Below, one piece after another: positions 22,567 through 34,343 of a DNA stretch of 64,000 bases. Source of the stretch: Actinomycetota bacterium (GTDB lineage: Bacteria; Actinomycetota; Actinomycetes; Nanopelagicales; Nanopelagicaceae); NCBI GenBank assembly GCA_009726135.1, contig WLIQ01000001.1:1-64000 (forward strand). Reading direction: 5' to 3'. Position 1 is the first letter of the stretch. Each line of letters starts with the position of its first letter. The position numbers and the translations under genes are program-made. The notes beneath the pieces are model-generated. The model did not search any database, was not told the DNA's origin, and was given only the letters and a program-made list of their open reading frames with translations.

Positions 22567-22981
22567 AGAGATTTTCCTTTAACGAGGAGATTCTGCCCAA
22601 TACACCATGTATAAACCCGGCAGAATCATCTGTTGAGAGTTCCTTAGCCAGATCTAACGCCTCATCTATTGCAACGCCATCTGGTACATCACTAGACCAT
22701 AGAATTTCAAAGATTCCCAACCGCAAAATATTGCGATCAACATTGGGTAAGCGATCCATATCCCAGCCCTGGGCATAGGTCGTTATGAGCTCATCAATTT
22801 TGCGCGCATTTTCATGTACACCAATGACAAGTGAGCGCGTGTACTCCCGAATAGGTCTGGCATCTGGACCTTCTTCAACCACATCACGCAGGTTGAGCAG
22901 GTCTAAAACATTGGTCGCGCGAATATCGGCTTCGAAAAGTAAATCTAAAGCCGCTTTTCGAGCTTTACTGCGTGCTGACAC
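22559..22981 (-). CDS. nusB: Transcription antitermination factor NusB
   Basis: SARSKARKAALDLLFEADIR; LPNVDRNILRLGIFEILW; IDEALDLAKELSTDDSAGFIHGVLGRI. Confidence 0.96.
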   Translation of the reverse strand: MSARSKARKAALDLLFEADIRATNVLDLLNLRDVVEEGPDARPIREYTRSLVIGVHENARKIDELITTYAQGWDMDRLPNVDRNILRLGIFEILWSSDVPDGVAIDEALDLAKELSTDDSAGFIHGVLGRISSLKENLSI

Positions 22982-23541
22982 TAGTTAGCGCGGCCTTGAT
23001 ATGACCCATCGCGCGTATCAACCATGACAACTTCATCTTGCTTGATAAAGAGAGGGACCTGAATTTCAATGCCAGTCTCAACAGTTGCCGGCTTTGTTCC
23101 ACCAGAAGAACGATCTCCTTGGATACCTGGCTCCGTGTAAGTGATGCGCAAAGGAACCGAGGCAGCTAATTCGATATACAAAGGATTACCCTCATTAACG
23201 GCCACTACAGCATCAGTATTTTCTAACATGTAGTTGGCCATATCTCCAACTACGGCTTGGGCAATAGTCATTTGATCATAAGTCTTACTATCCATGAACA
23301 CGAAGTCATCGCCCTCTTTGTACAAGTACTGCATGTCACGCTTTTCAAGAATAGCGATTTCAATTTTTACACCAGAGTTGAAAGTACGGTCAATAACCTT
23401 GCCAGTCAAAACAGACTTAAGTTTTGTGCGTACGAAAGCTGGACCTTTGCCTGGCTTAACATGCTGGAACTCGACAACAGTCCATAGCGCGTTATCCATG
23501 TCAAGAGTGATTCCATTTTTTAGATCTGCTGTTGTTGCCAC
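22981..23541 (-). CDS. efp: Translation elongation factor P (GTG start)
   Basis: [44 protein letters not shown]. Confidence 0.98.
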   Translation of the reverse strand: MATTADLKNGITLDMDNALWTVVEFQHVKPGKGPAFVRTKLKSVLTGKVIDRTFNSGVKIEIAILEKRDMQYLYKEGDDFVFMDSKTYDQMTIAQAVVGDMANYMLENTDAVVAVNEGNPLYIELAASVPLRITYTEPGIQGDRSSGGTKPATVETGIEIQVPLFIKQDEVVMVDTRDGSYQGRAN

Positions 23542-23638
23542 GATTTAAACTCCACTCATGTCTGTAGTCATTTTTTCGGCCATTGTTTTCAACGGCAAGG
23601 GGTTCAGGATACCCGTATTACTCGAGCGTTTTTCGCAC

Positions 23639-24070
23639 TTAGCCAAGCAGGGCTTTGAGGGCGTTAATCGCTAAAACATAAGAATTTGGACCAAATCCAG
23701 TGATAGTTCCATTGGCAACACCAGAGATTACCGATGTGTGACGAAACTCTTCGCGTGCCATCGGATTAGACAAATGGACTTCAATAAGTGGGGTCGTTAA
23801 CAGTTCTGCGGCATCGCGTATGGCATATGAATAATGTGTAAATGCAGCTGGATTAATGATGACAGGAGTTTTGGAATCTGCTGCCTCATGAAGCCATCCG
23901 ATAATCGTTGCTTCATCATTGCTTTGCCGCACATCCGCTTCGAAACCTACCTTCTTTGAAGAGGTTTCAATGAGAGATTTTAATTCGGAGTAATTGAGAT
24001 CGCCATAAATCGAAGAGTCACGAATATCTAAACGCGCTAAATTGGGGCCATTGATGACGATTATCTTCAT
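23639..24070 (-). CDS. aroQ: 3-dehydroquinate dehydratase, type II
   Basis: IIVINGPNLARLDIRDSSIYGDLNYSEL; VIINPAAFTHYSYAIRDA; EVHLSNPMAREEFRHTS. Confidence 0.95.
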   Translation of the reverse strand: MKIIVINGPNLARLDIRDSSIYGDLNYSELKSLIETSSKKVGFEADVRQSNDEATIIGWLHEAADSKTPVIINPAAFTHYSYAIRDAAELLTTPLIEVHLSNPMAREEFRHTSVISGVANGTITGFGPNSYVLAINALKALLG

Positions 24071-25122
24071 GAGCTAATTCTCTCATAGGCTTGCATTAGT
24101 TCGCTTTCATTTGCATCTTCTATTCGAACCACCGTCCCAAGTGCGCTCAAGGCTACAAAACGAAGTAAGTGGCCGCGAGATTTCTTATCCAGGGCCAATA
24201 ATGGAAATAGTTTCTGCCAGGCATCTCGAGGGTAAGTAGTGGGTAGTCCAACGGTTTGCAAAATTTGACGGTGCTTTTCAACGACAGATTCACTCAACAA
24301 TCCTTTAACTTGAGCCAATTCGGCGGCAAAGACTAAGCCAATTGATACGGCTTCCCCATGGCGCAGTGAAAACTTGCTATCAATCTCGATTGCATGGGCC
24401 AATGTGTGTCCGTAATTCAGTATTTCTCGATTAAAGCTTTCCTTAAAATCTGCGCTGACCACGTGTGCCTTAACTGCCACGGACCTAATAATCAGATCCG
24501 CAACAAGCTCTGCATTGGATCGAATTTGCGCGAGATTCTTTCCGGAAATTTTCTCCAAAATTTGTACATCTGCAATAAATCCAGACTTAATTACTTCAGC
24601 TAAACCGGCGGCAAAATCACGATCTGAAAGCGTGAGAAGCCAGGAAGTATCAATGAGTACTGTCTTAGGAGAATGAAAGGCACCAATGAGATTCTTTCCG
24701 TAATCACTATTGATCCCGGTTTTACCTCCTACTGAAGCATCAACCATGCCCGCGACCGTGGTTGGCACTGCAATCCAGCTAATACCGCGCAACCAGGTTG
24801 CAGCAGCAAAGCCAGCTAAATCGGTGATTGTTCCCCCGCCTACTCCAACAATTAAATCGGAACGAGTAAACCCAGCTGCTCCAAGCCAGTTCCATAATGA
24901 ATGCAATGTGGCCGAAGTCTTGGCCGCTTCGCCATCTGGGACTTCGAAGAAATGTATCTCAGACTCTCCAGCGTTCAAGGCTTTGACTTGCTCTCTCATC
25001 GTTGAAGAAAAAATTACTGCGATGCGAGTGTGAGAACTTGCTTGCTGTAGTAAAGAGCTCTCCCATTGGCACCCGACGACAACATCGTATTCATGTTCAG
25101 AGTGAACGCGGATCGTATGCAT
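24067..25122 (-). CDS. aroB: 3-dehydroquinate synthase
   Basis: VGVGGGTITDLAGFAAATWLRGISWIAVPTTVAGMVDASVGGKTGIN; LNYGHTLAHAIE. Confidence 0.97.
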   Translation of the reverse strand: MHTIRVHSEHEYDVVVGCQWESSLLQQASSHTRIAVIFSSTMREQVKALNAGESEIHFFEVPDGEAAKTSATLHSLWNWLGAAGFTRSDLIVGVGGGTITDLAGFAAATWLRGISWIAVPTTVAGMVDASVGGKTGINSDYGKNLIGAFHSPKTVLIDTSWLLTLSDRDFAAGLAEVIKSGFIADVQILEKISGKNLAQIRSNAELVADLIIRSVAVKAHVVSADFKESFNREILNYGHTLAHAIEIDSKFSLRHGEAVSIGLVFAAELAQVKGLLSESVVEKHRQILQTVGLPTTYPRDAWQKLFPLLALDKKSRGHLLRFVALSALGTVVRIEDANESELMQAYERISS

Positions 25123-25622
25123 TAAATCTTCTGCGCAATCGTTGTTACCAATTCTTCAACTGACATGCCATCTACTTTAATGGAATCGGTAGCTAAAGAT
25201 TCATATATGGGTCGACGGGTCTGCGCTAACTCTTGCCATTGGGCGCGTGGATTACCGAGCAATAAAGGTCGATCTCTATTGAACCCAACACGAGGCGCAG
25301 CTACAGTCAATGAGACGTCTAAGAAAATAATCGGGGACTTGCTTTGCGCAAGAAGATCCTGGGCTCTTTGGGAAATCGGAGCACCTCCACCTAAAGCCAA
25401 CACACAGTCAGGAATCTGCAACGAATCTTCGAGGGCTTTGTACTCTAAATCACGAAAAAAAGCTTCACCTTTATCTACAAAAATATCGGAAATTGCATGC
25501 CCGTATTCCTGCTCGACAACAGAATCGGTATCAACAAACAAACAATCCAATTCATCTGCGATTGCTCGCCCAATAGTTGATTTCCCGCAACCTGGTGGAC
25601 CAATCAATATTATCCGTGGCAT
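25122..25622 (-). CDS. aroK: Shikimate kinase
   Basis: IILIGPPGCGKSTIGRAIADELDCLFVDTDSVVE; ALGGGAPIS; RDRPLL. Confidence 0.96.
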   Translation of the reverse strand: MPRIILIGPPGCGKSTIGRAIADELDCLFVDTDSVVEQEYGHAISDIFVDKGEAFFRDLEYKALEDSLQIPDCVLALGGGAPISQRAQDLLAQSKSPIIFLDVSLTVAAPRVGFNRDRPLLLGNPRAQWQELAQTRRPIYESLATDSIKVDGMSVEELVTTIAQKI

Positions 25623-25624
25623 TT

Positions 25625-26806
25625 TTACTTGAAGTTTAAGTTCTGCATATAGCTTGTGAAATTACGACGTGTTTCAGTTAATGAATCACCACCGAATTTT
25701 TCAAGTACCGCTTCTGCTAAAACCAATGCCACCATTGCTTCTGCCACTACCCCGGCTGCAGGAACTGCGCACACATCAGATCTTTGGTTAATCGCTTTAG
25801 CGCTCTCCCCTGTAGCGACATCAATAGTGTCTAAAGCTTTCGGAACCGTGGAAATCGGTTTCATAGCCGCGCGAACACGCAATATTTCACCGTTAGACAT
25901 TCCGCCCTCAGTGCCTCCGGCGCGATCGGTACGGCGAACAATCTTTCCCTTGGCATCTTTTTCAATTTCATCGTGTGCAACAGAGCCGCGACGAGTTGCT
26001 GTTTCAAAACCGTCACCAACTTCGACACCCTTAATTGCTTGAATTCCCATAACCGCACCCGCTAATCGTGCATCTAATCTGCGATCCCAATGAACATGTG
26101 AACCAAGTCCTGGCGGCATATTAAAAGCTAAAACTTCGACTACTCCCCCGAGGGTATCTCCATCAGCATGTGCCGCTTCAATCTCAACCACCATTGCCGA
26201 GCTGGTAATTGGATCAGCACACCGAACTGAATCTTTATCAATACGTTCTAGGTCGGTAGCCACTGGTAAAGGTGTTCCCTCTGGTACTCGAACTTTTCCA
26301 ATTGATAGAACGTGCGACAAAATCGTTATTCCCACGCTTTGTTCTAAGAATGCACGGGCAACTGCGCCAAGTGCTACTCGTGCCGCGGTTTCGCGTGCGC
26401 TTGCTCGCTCTAAAATTGGTCGTGCGTCATCTAAATCATATTTTTGCATTCCAACTAAATCTGCGTGGCCCGGACGTGGACGAGTCAAGGGAGCATTGCG
26501 CGCTAAATCTTTAATCTCATCGAGTGGAACCGGATCTGCAGACATTACCTTTTCCCACTTTGGCCATTCGGAGTTACCAACTTGAATTGCTATTGGTCCA
26601 CCTTGGGTTAGTCCTAAACGAACACCACCCAGAATTGTGACTTTATCTGCCTCAAAGTTTTGTCGTGCTCCACGACCAAATCCTAAACGTCGTCGTTCTA
26701 AGTGACGATCAATATCTGCAGTCGTTATTTTAACAGAAGCAGGAATGCCCTCAATAATTGCACTCAGTGCCTGTCCGTGAGATTCACCCGCAGTTAACCA
26801 ACGCAT
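25625..26806 (-). CDS. aroC: Chorismate synthase
   Basis: [53 protein letters not shown]; start ATG 26806. Confidence 0.97.
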   Translation of the reverse strand: MRWLTAGESHGQALSAIIEGIPASVKITTADIDRHLERRRLGFGRGARQNFEADKVTILGGVRLGLTQGGPIAIQVGNSEWPKWEKVMSADPVPLDEIKDLARNAPLTRPRPGHADLVGMQKYDLDDARPILERASARETAARVALGAVARAFLEQSVGITILSHVLSIGKVRVPEGTPLPVATDLERIDKDSVRCADPITSSAMVVEIEAAHADGDTLGGVVEVLAFNMPPGLGSHVHWDRRLDARLAGAVMGIQAIKGVEVGDGFETATRRGSVAHDEIEKDAKGKIVRRTDRAGGTEGGMSNGEILRVRAAMKPISTVPKALDTIDVATGESAKAINQRSDVCAVPAAGVVAEAMVALVLAEAVLEKFGGDSLTETRRNFTSYMQNLNFK

Positions 26807-26825
26807 GTGCCTATTCTTGCAGAAG

Positions 26826-27227
26826 TCAGGCGCAACCCGTTGCCAAATAAAGGCCAGTTCCAACAAAAATCGCCGGAGCCATCGCGATACTTCGCACATA
26901 CGCCTTAGTAATCAGGATCGTTAGTGCAATTTCTAACGAGCAGGCCAGCAAAACTGAAAATAGCAAGCCAATAACCGCTTGGATCGAAGTGGGACGCAGA
27001 AATAGCACGAGCAATGAGAGCAATTTTACGTCCCCCATTCCAGCTCCGCACATACTAAAAAGGATGAGAACTACCAGGGAAAATAGCAGTACATGGAACC
27101 TAGGAAATCCTCTGAGAAAGACAATGCTTGCCAAAAGGTATGCATAAATAATTATGTAAATGTTTGGGATTTTACGTGATGAGTAATCTGCAATAACTAT
27201 TGGCAGGGCGAATATGAAAATGAGCAC
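26826..27227 (-). CDS. Short type IV prepilin peptidase (A24 family)
   Basis: DYSSRKIPN and [10 protein letters not shown] (GxGD aspartate protease motif) in a 133-aa multi-TM protein. Confidence 0.82.
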   Translation of the reverse strand: MLIFIFALPIVIADYSSRKIPNIYIIIYAYLLASIVFLRGFPRFHVLLFSLVVLILFSMCGAGMGDVKLLSLLVLFLRPTSIQAVIGLLFSVLLACSLEIALTILITKAYVRSIAMAPAIFVGTGLYLATGCA

Positions 27228-27273
27228 CGGAATAGGCTAAAACCTTTTAGCAAACGGCGATCGTCACTGTGGA

Positions 27274-28077
27274 TTACTTAAGTGCGTTGATCCCTACATT
27301 ACGTAGGAGGGTATACATATCGGATTTATCAAAGCTGACTCCTGAGAAAATCTCCATCTGGGCAATTCCTTGATGAATAAGTAGATCCAAACCATCTATG
27401 ACAAAACCCCCACGTTTTGCCCATTCACTTGAGGCAACAGTGGGCCAAGGTTTATAGAGCGCCTCAAAAAAAGGTGCCACAGTCTTTAATGGCAGTTCTA
27501 TTCCATCAGTTGCACCGACCGGTGTTGTGCTTATGACCAAATCTGCATCTTCAATTATTGATGAACCGCTCCAATCAACAAAGGAAAACTGCGAATGTTG
27601 AATCGCCGCTGACATCGCTTCTATTCGTTTAGTCGATCGATTAACTACGGTGATGTGACTAGCGAGACCATCGCAGGAAGCTGCAGCGGCTCTCGCAGTT
27701 GCTCCAGCACCCAAAATAACTACATGGCCAGATATTTCGATACTGTGCATCGCAAGAGCATTACTAAATCCCACCATATCGGTACTTGTCGCTTTCCATT
27801 TTCCACCAGATCTATACAAGGTGTTTGCACTGTAGATTCGTTGGGCTAACTCATCCACTTCATCTGCCAGAACTACCGCTTCCTCTTTAAGCGGCATAGT
27901 TAAAGAAAAACCAGTCCAAGATGCATCTAGATTTGAAATGAAATCCGATAGTCCAGCACTGCTTACTTCTATAGCTTGGTAATTATGTTCAATACCTAGC
28001 TCTTCATATGCAGCCCTGTGCAGCAGAGGACTCAAAGAATGCGCAATAGGTGATCCTAAGACTGCGGCTTTAATCAA
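27274..28077 (-). CDS. aroE: Shikimate 5-dehydrogenase (TTG start, TTGA overlap with mltG)
   Basis: AAVLGSPIAHSLSPLLHRAAYEELG; SLTMPLKEEAV; VVILGAGATARAAAASC. Confidence 0.93.
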   Translation of the reverse strand: MIKAAVLGSPIAHSLSPLLHRAAYEELGIEHNYQAIEVSSAGLSDFISNLDASWTGFSLTMPLKEEAVVLADEVDELAQRIYSANTLYRSGGKWKATSTDMVGFSNALAMHSIEISGHVVILGAGATARAAAASCDGLASHITVVNRSTKRIEAMSAAIQHSQFSFVDWSGSSIIEDADLVISTTPVGATDGIELPLKTVAPFFEALYKPWPTVASSEWAKRGGFVIDGLDLLIHQGIAQMEIFSGVSFDKSDMYTLLRNVGINALK

Positions 28078-29093
28078 TTGAAAGCACCTGCTTTTCTGTT
28101 CTTTGCATACAAAGCTTTCCACTGTAAAAATTCATCGTTAGATCGGGTAAAGCGGGTATCGCCAGGGGCTACTGTGATGAAAAATAGCCAATCTCCGCTA
28201 CTTGGATTGAGGGCACCTTCGATTGCTGCGCTACCGGGATTACCAATAGGTGTAGGTGGAAGGCCATATTTTCTATATGTGTTATAGGCAGATTTGATTA
28301 AGGTTGAATCTGTACTTAAAAATATTTGGCCACGCACTTTCTTAATGTAGTGCACGGTTGAATCAAGTTGCAGCGGCATACCGATTTCAAGACGATTACG
28401 AACGACCCTTGAAACCTTAGAAAAATCTTTTGAATCCCCTTCGGCCTGAACAATCGATGCAATCACGAGCAATTGTTGCGGTGAGTACTTCCCGGAGGCA
28501 GCCAGTAAATTCTGCCCAGAAACCTCTGCCTTAAACCTGTCAATCATCTCCTGCACTGCTTCAAGGGCACTAGTGCCTTTAGCGAATGTGTACTGCGCAG
28601 GAAATAGCAGACCTTCAACATCAGAAAATCCTTTGGGAAGTTCAACATTCGAAAATGCTCTATCAACTTCGATCGCGGAAAATCCATACCTTATCAATGA
28701 GGTTTTAACTTCACTTTTCCAAGCACCCTCAAAAACCTTAATCAGATTAGGAATACGGTTAGAGTCTAACAATTGGAGTAATGCTTGCTTTGCAGAAATC
28801 TTTAAGTTAAGTAGATGGGCTCCGGGGGCTACCTGCGCAGATTTTGTATTGGCTACTGCTGCGCGAAAATAAGATAGAGCTGATTCGGTTACTCCATTTT
28901 CGAAAAGAATTTGACCGACCTGTGAACCTGTTGCACCTGATGGGATTTCGATAACAACTGTTGGGGATTGCGCGTTGATTGATGCATTTGGATAGTCAGG
29001 TGCTGCTGATACCTGAGAGCGAACTGCATAAATTGAAAATGTCAGCGCACCTATTGCGGCCAATCCGGCAGTCAGTCGAATATAGGCTTTCAT
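28074..29093 (-). CDS. mltG: Endolytic murein transglycosylase (YceG/MltG family)
   Basis: IPSGATGSQVGQILFENGV; LLVIASIVQAEG; LQLDSTVHYI; YNTYRKYGLPPTPIGNPGSAAIEGALNP. Confidence 0.95.
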   Translation of the reverse strand: MKAYIRLTAGLAAIGALTFSIYAVRSQVSAAPDYPNASINAQSPTVVIEIPSGATGSQVGQILFENGVTESALSYFRAAVANTKSAQVAPGAHLLNLKISAKQALLQLLDSNRIPNLIKVFEGAWKSEVKTSLIRYGFSAIEVDRAFSNVELPKGFSDVEGLLFPAQYTFAKGTSALEAVQEMIDRFKAEVSGQNLLAASGKYSPQQLLVIASIVQAEGDSKDFSKVSRVVRNRLEIGMPLQLDSTVHYIKKVRGQIFLSTDSTLIKSAYNTYRKYGLPPTPIGNPGSAAIEGALNPSSGDWLFFITVAPGDTRFTRSNDEFLQWKALYAKNRKAGAFN

Positions 29094-29515
29094 CCGCGCT
29101 GCTTTTCGATTTCGAGAGCGAAATTTAGAATTGCCACGGCGGCGGCTTGATCGATAGATGCACGTGCATCTTTTGCCTTCACTCCAGAATCTTGCATATT
29201 TTTTGTAGCGCTCACTGTACTCAACCGCTCATCGATGAGTTCAACGGGTGCGTTCGTCAGCTGCCCCAGCATCAATGCGAACTCACTGGCCTTAACTGAA
29301 GATTGACTATCACGGCCATCCATATGTGATGGTTTGCCGACGTAAATTCGAATAGGTTCATATTCGGAGAACAGTTCCAAAATTTTTACCTTTAAATTGC
29401 CGTCATTGGAATTCAAAGTAGTAACAGGTGATGACAAAATTGCATCTGGATCACATACAGCTACACCTATTCGGACGTCACCATAATCAAATGCGATTCG
29501 GCGACCTCGTTGCAT
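29090..29515 (-). CDS. ruvX: Putative Holliday junction resolvase / pre-16S rRNA nuclease YqgF
   Basis: RRIAFDYGDVRIGVAVCDPDAILSSPVTTL; VGKPSHMDG; LIDERLSTVSA. Confidence 0.93.
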   Translation of the reverse strand: MQRGRRIAFDYGDVRIGVAVCDPDAILSSPVTTLNSNDGNLKVKILELFSEYEPIRIYVGKPSHMDGRDSQSSVKASEFALMLGQLTNAPVELIDERLSTVSATKNMQDSGVKAKDARASIDQAAAVAILNFALEIEKQRG

Positions 29516-29522
29516 AACCAGA

Positions 29523-32195
29523 TTATTCGGCTAGGGCTTGAGAAATCGCAGCCAACGCATCAACAGATTTTGCTGCATCTGTGCCTCCACCTTGAGCAAA
29601 ATCATCTTTACCACCACCGCCACCACCTAAAACTGTGGATCCAATCTTTACTAACGCTCCAGCTTTGACTCCACCGGCACGGGCAGCCTCACTAACGGCG
29701 ACAACTAGCACTGGCTTGGAATCATTAACGCTGATTAGTGCAACAACGACGTTTGGCGCATGAGAGCGAAGTTCTAGTGCAATCTTGCGCAGATCATCTC
29801 CCGAGATTCCATCTCCTAAAAGTGCTGTGATAACTGTTGTGCCATTCACAACCTTTGCACTCTTAGCAATCTCGCCAACTTGAGATAGTGCCTGTGCTGA
29901 GCGCAAAACAGACAACTCCTTTTCAATCTCTTTCATTGAGTTGATAAGACCATTAATACGTTCAGGAAGTTCTTCTACACGAGCACCTTTGAGGATCTCT
30001 GTTAGCGAGTTAAGCAAGATGTGTTCGCGCGCTAAGAATTTATAAGCATCAACACCTACAAGAGCCTCAACACGTCGAACACCCGCACCGATTGAGGACT
30101 CACTCAATAGTTTTACGACACCAAGCTGACCCGAGCGAGACACGTGTGTTCCACCGCAAAGCTCACGTGCCCAATCGCCAACGCTGACAACGCGAACTTG
30201 GTCTCCATACTTTTCACCAAAGAGTGCCATAGCACCAATTTTCTTAGCCGCCTCTTGCGACATAACCTCTGCACTGATTTCCAAATTATCAAGTAGCAAA
30301 GTATTAACGCGGAATTCAACATCATTGAGAACTGATGCTGGAACTGCACCCGTTGCCGGAAAATCAAAGCGGAAGCGCCCAGGTGAATTCTCAGAACCGG
30401 CTTGCGTTGCAGTTTCGCCTAGAAGTTCGCGAAAGGCTTTATGAACCATGTGTGTAGCAGTGTGTGCACGTGAAATCGCATGTCGACGCTCAATGTCGAT
30501 AGATGCCTGGGCCTGTGAACCGTTTTCTACCGAACCACTGAGTACTCGACCTCGGTGAACAAACACACCTGGAACGGGAGTTTGTACGTCATCGATTTCA
30601 ACAACTGCGCCGTTAGACAATGTAATTGTTCCACCATCGGCTAGCTGCCCACCACCTTCTGCATAGAACGGTGTGCGATCCAAAACTATTTCGACATCTT
30701 CATCGGCCCCGGCGGACCCAACGAGCAGGCCATCGACCAATATCGCATTAATCTTTGATTCACTTGTTACATGGGTGTAACCAATGAACTCGGATTTTCC
30801 ACTCTTATCAACGAGTGCGCGATATACCGAAAGATCGGTGTGCCCACTCTTTTTAGCTTTCGAATCAGCTTTAGCTCGATCCTTTTGCTCTTTCATTAAT
30901 CGACGAAAACCATCTTCATCAACTTCAAGACCTTCTTCGCGCGCCATTTCTAGCGTCAAATCAAATGGAAAACCGTAAGTGTCGTGAAGTTTGAAAGCGT
31001 CTTCGCCCGGTAAAACTGCGCTTTTGCTCTTCTTGATTGCCGCACTAGCTACATCAAAGATCTGTGTTCCACTTTTTAGTGTTTGCAAGAAACTCTCTTC
31101 TTCAGAAACACTAACTGACAAAATACGTTTTGTATCAGTAACTAACTCTGGGTACTGCGGACCCATTGCACCAATAGCTGCCACGGTGAGCTCGGACATG
31201 ATTGGATCCATTGATCCAAGTAAACGCATATTTCGAATCGTGCGGCGCATCATGCGTCGTAGAACATAACCACGACCTTCATTTCCCGGCGTTACCCCAT
31301 CGCCGATGAGCATCGCCGATGTTCGAGCGTGATCTGCAATGATGCGCAGAGAAATATCTGACTTCGCGGATGAACCGTACTTAACTCCAGTTAACTGTGA
31401 TGCTTTCGAGAGAATTTGCATCGTTGTATCAATCTCGTAAATATTCTCAACGCCTTGCAATAGCGCGGCCATACGCTCGAGCCCTAAACCTGTGTCGATA
31501 CTTTTTGCTGGAAGCTCGCCAAGGATTGGATAATCATTTTTACCCGATCCCACGCCTCTTTCATTTTGCATGAAAACCAAATTCCAGACTTCCATATAAC
31601 GGTTTTCATCGGCAATTGGACCGCCTTCAGAACCAAAGGCTGGACCACGGTCGTAATAAATCTCAGAGCACGGGCCGCAAGGACCAGGAACTCCCATTGA
31701 CCAAAAGTTATCTTCCATGTCGCGGCGCTGAATGCGCTCTTTAGGAACACCCATTTTATTGTGCCAAATGTCAGCGGCTTCGTCATCATCGAGATAAACA
31801 GTTACCCATAAGCGATCTTCAGGGAACCCATATCCGCCATCATCAATAGGACGCGTCAGAAGTTCCCAAGCAAGTGCGATGGCACCCTCTTTGAAATAAT
31901 CGCCAAAAGAAAAGTTACCGCACATCTGAAAAAACGAAGCGTGGCGTGTTGTCTTACCTACCTCATCAATATCTAATGTTCGTACACATTTTTGAACTGA
32001 TGTCGCTCGCTTGTAAGGAGGAGTAATTTCACCAAGAAAATAAGGTTTGAAAGGCACCATACCTGCGTTCACAAGCAGCAGGTTGGGATCATCAGCGATT
32101 AACGATGATGATGGAACGACTGTATGCGTTAACCCTTGACGGTTATCTGATTCAAAAAAACGCAGCCAGCGTGAACGGATCTCGGCGGATTCCAC
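29523..32195 (-). CDS. alaS: Alanyl-tRNA synthetase
   Basis: [72 protein letters not shown]. Confidence 0.98.
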   Translation of the reverse strand: MESAEIRSRWLRFFESDNRQGLTHTVVPSSSLIADDPNLLLVNAGMVPFKPYFLGEITPPYKRATSVQKCVRTLDIDEVGKTTRHASFFQMCGNFSFGDYFKEGAIALAWELLTRPIDDGGYGFPEDRLWVTVYLDDDEAADIWHNKMGVPKERIQRRDMEDNFWSMGVPGPCGPCSEIYYDRGPAFGSEGGPIADENRYMEVWNLVFMQNERGVGSGKNDYPILGELPAKSIDTGLGLERMAALLQGVENIYEIDTTMQILSKASQLTGVKYGSSAKSDISLRIIADHARTSAMLIGDGVTPGNEGRGYVLRRMMRRTIRNMRLLGSMDPIMSELTVAAIGAMGPQYPELVTDTKRILSVSVSEEESFLQTLKSGTQIFDVASAAIKKSKSAVLPGEDAFKLHDTYGFPFDLTLEMAREEGLEVDEDGFRRLMKEQKDRAKADSKAKKSGHTDLSVYRALVDKSGKSEFIGYTHVTSESKINAILVDGLLVGSAGADEDVEIVLDRTPFYAEGGGQLADGGTITLSNGAVVEIDDVQTPVPGVFVHRGRVLSGSVENGSQAQASIDIERRHAISRAHTATHMVHKAFRELLGETATQAGSENSPGRFRFDFPATGAVPASVLNDVEFRVNTLLLDNLEISAEVMSQEAAKKIGAMALFGEKYGDQVRVVSVGDWARELCGGTHVSRSGQLGVVKLLSESSIGAGVRRVEALVGVDAYKFLAREHILLNSLTEILKGARVEELPERINGLINSMKEIEKELSVLRSAQALSQVGEIAKSAKVVNGTTVITALLGDGISGDDLRKIALELRSHAPNVVVALISVNDSKPVLVVAVSEAARAGGVKAGALVKIGSTVLGGGGGGKDDFAQGGGTDAAKSVDALAAISQALAE

Positions 32196-32204
32196 TTGTG
32201 AGGA

Positions 32205-32564
32205 TCACTCAGCCTTCTTCTTAGATCGAGATTTCTTCATCGATGCTGCAGAAAGCAAAGCTCCAGCTACTTTAACCGCTGAGCCATTTTTGCTGATGAA
32301 AGATGTAGTGACTTCATTAACCTTATCTGAGAGATCTTCTGCATTTTTGGTGATGCGGTTAATGCTCTTAAGCGGTCCGTTAATAAGAGTTACGGTTGTA
32401 TTGACCTCATCAATAAGAGGTGCGGCCTCATCCGTTAAAACCTTGAGTGAGGCCTTCGCTTCATCTATTAAACGACCAACTCGAATAATTACGTAGGCAA
32501 CTGCCAGCGCGATAATCATTAACGCGCAGCTCGCGACTATCGTTGCAACTCCACCTGGACCCAT
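32205..32564 (-). CDS. DUF948 domain-containing membrane protein
   Basis: N-terminal TM then a long helical region; position between alaS and aspS. Confidence 0.75.
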   Translation of the reverse strand: MGPGGVATIVASCALMIIALAVAYVIIRVGRLIDEAKASLKVLTDEAAPLIDEVNTTVTLINGPLKSINRITKNAEDLSDKVNEVTTSFISKNGSAVKVAGALLSAASMKKSRSKKKAE

Positions 32565-32568
32565 GTTG

Positions 32569-34320
32569 TTAGCCTACCTGAGGAGCTTGTTTAGGCGCGC
32601 CATCGATACCGCTCTCCTTGCGTTGCGCCAGGGTAATTGGTGTTGGAGCACCAGTGAGTGGGTCCCCACCGCTAGCTGTTTTAGGGAAAGCAATGACTTC
32701 ACGAATTGAATCTGAACCAGTTAGCAATGCGCATACGCGATCTAGGCCAAGTGCGATTCCGCCATGTGGAGGCGGACCATAGTTAAATGCCTCAAGTAAG
32801 AAACCAAACTTACTTTGCGCTTCCTCATCACTTAATCCAATAACGTTAAAGACATCTTTTTGAATTTGGCGATCGTGGATACGGATGGAACCGCCGCCAA
32901 GTTCAGTTCCGTTGAGCACTATGTCGTATGCATAGGCAAGTGCCGATGCTGGATCTTGTGCAAAAGTTTTCGCAAACTCTGGTTTTGGACCAGTGAACGG
33001 ATGGTGAACCGCTGTCCATCCACCATTATCAGTTGGTTCAAACATAGGTGCGTCCACAACCCATAAGAACTCCCACTTATCGGCTGGAATTAAGTTACAA
33101 CGCTTACCAATTTCTAATCTGACTGCACCCAACAAATTTAGTGATGCGGTGCGCTCACCAGCTGCAAAGAAAATAGCGTCTCCGGGTTTTGCCCCAGCTG
33201 CTGCAGTAATGCCAGCAGCTTCTGACTCTGAAAGATTCTTAGCAACTGGCCCACCCAAAGTTCCATCTTCATTAACCAAAATATATGCAAGGCCTTTAGC
33301 CCCGCGCGCTTTAGCCCAATCTTGCCATGCATCTAGTTCACGGCGAGGTGAAGATGCTCCACCTGGCATAACAACGCTTCCAACATACGGAGCTTGGAAA
33401 ACTCGGAAAGTAGTTTCTGCAAAATATGAAGTCTGTTCCGTTAATTCGTGAGCAAAGCGCAGATCTGGTTTATCAGATCCGTAACGAGACATTGCATCGG
33501 CGTAGGTCATACGTTGAAGTGGAAGTGGAATTGTGTAACCAACGGCTTCCTTCCATACACGTGCAACTATTTTCTCGGCAACTGCCAAAATATCCTCTTG
33601 GTCGATAAATGACATTTCAATATCGAGTTGGGTGAACTCAGGCTGACGATCAGCACGAAAATCTTCATCGCGGAAGCAGCGCGCAATTTGGTAATACTTT
33701 TCCATGCCAGCCACCATCAACAACTGCTTAAACAGTTGTGGCGACTGAGGAAGTGCATACCAGCTTCCGGGTTGCAATCGAACAGGTACTAGAAAGTCAC
33801 GTGCACCTTCAGGTGTTGATCGAGTCAGATACGGAGTCTCAATCTCTAAAAATGCTTCGTCCTCCATAACTCGGCGAATTACCGACGTTACTTTTGATCG
33901 CAGGCGCAGGTTAGCTGCCGGCTTTTCGCGACGAAGATCTAAATATCGATACTTGAGGCGTACTTCTTCACTTATGTCTGCATCATTTCCAGAATCAACT
34001 GGGAAAGGTAGTGCAGCCGATTCGCTAAGGACAACAACCGTGTCCCCCATGATTTCAATTTCTCCGGTTGGAAGATTCGGATTTTCATTTCCAGAAGGGC
34101 GGGCTAACACTTCACCCGTAATCATCAAACACCATTCAGCACGAAGTGATCCTGCAATTTTCTCGTCACGGATTACAACCTGGACCGAGCCTGATGCATC
34201 GCGCAGATCGATAAATGCAACTCCGCCATGGTCGCGACGTCTAGAAACCCAACCTGCCAACGTGACCGTCGTGCCGGCATGAGATTTGCGCAATGAGCCT
34301 GCGTCGTGAGTTCTTAACAT
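32569..34320 (-). CDS. aspS: Aspartyl-tRNA synthetase
   Basis: [67 protein letters not shown]. Confidence 0.98.
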   Translation of the reverse strand: MLRTHDAGSLRKSHAGTTVTLAGWVSRRRDHGGVAFIDLRDASGSVQVVIRDEKIAGSLRAEWCLMITGEVLARPSGNENPNLPTGEIEIMGDTVVVLSESAALPFPVDSGNDADISEEVRLKYRYLDLRREKPAANLRLRSKVTSVIRRVMEDEAFLEIETPYLTRSTPEGARDFLVPVRLQPGSWYALPQSPQLFKQLLMVAGMEKYYQIARCFRDEDFRADRQPEFTQLDIEMSFIDQEDILAVAEKIVARVWKEAVGYTIPLPLQRMTYADAMSRYGSDKPDLRFAHELTEQTSYFAETTFRVFQAPYVGSVVMPGGASSPRRELDAWQDWAKARGAKGLAYILVNEDGTLGGPVAKNLSESEAAGITAAAGAKPGDAIFFAAGERTASLNLLGAVRLEIGKRCNLIPADKWEFLWVVDAPMFEPTDNGGWTAVHHPFTGPKPEFAKTFAQDPASALAYAYDIVLNGTELGGGSIRIHDRQIQKDVFNVIGLSDEEAQSKFGFLLEAFNYGPPPHGGIALGLDRVCALLTGSDSIREVIAFPKTASGGDPLTGAPTPITLAQRKESGIDGAPKQAPQVG

Positions 34321-34343
34321 GGTTGCGTTTTACATCCCTATAA

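Noticed and set aside
23579-23596. Imperfect inverted repeat GCCATTGTTTTCAACGGC between efp and aroQ
   Set aside because: Short stem with a mismatch and no U-run on the relevant strand; not a clear terminator or regulatory element.
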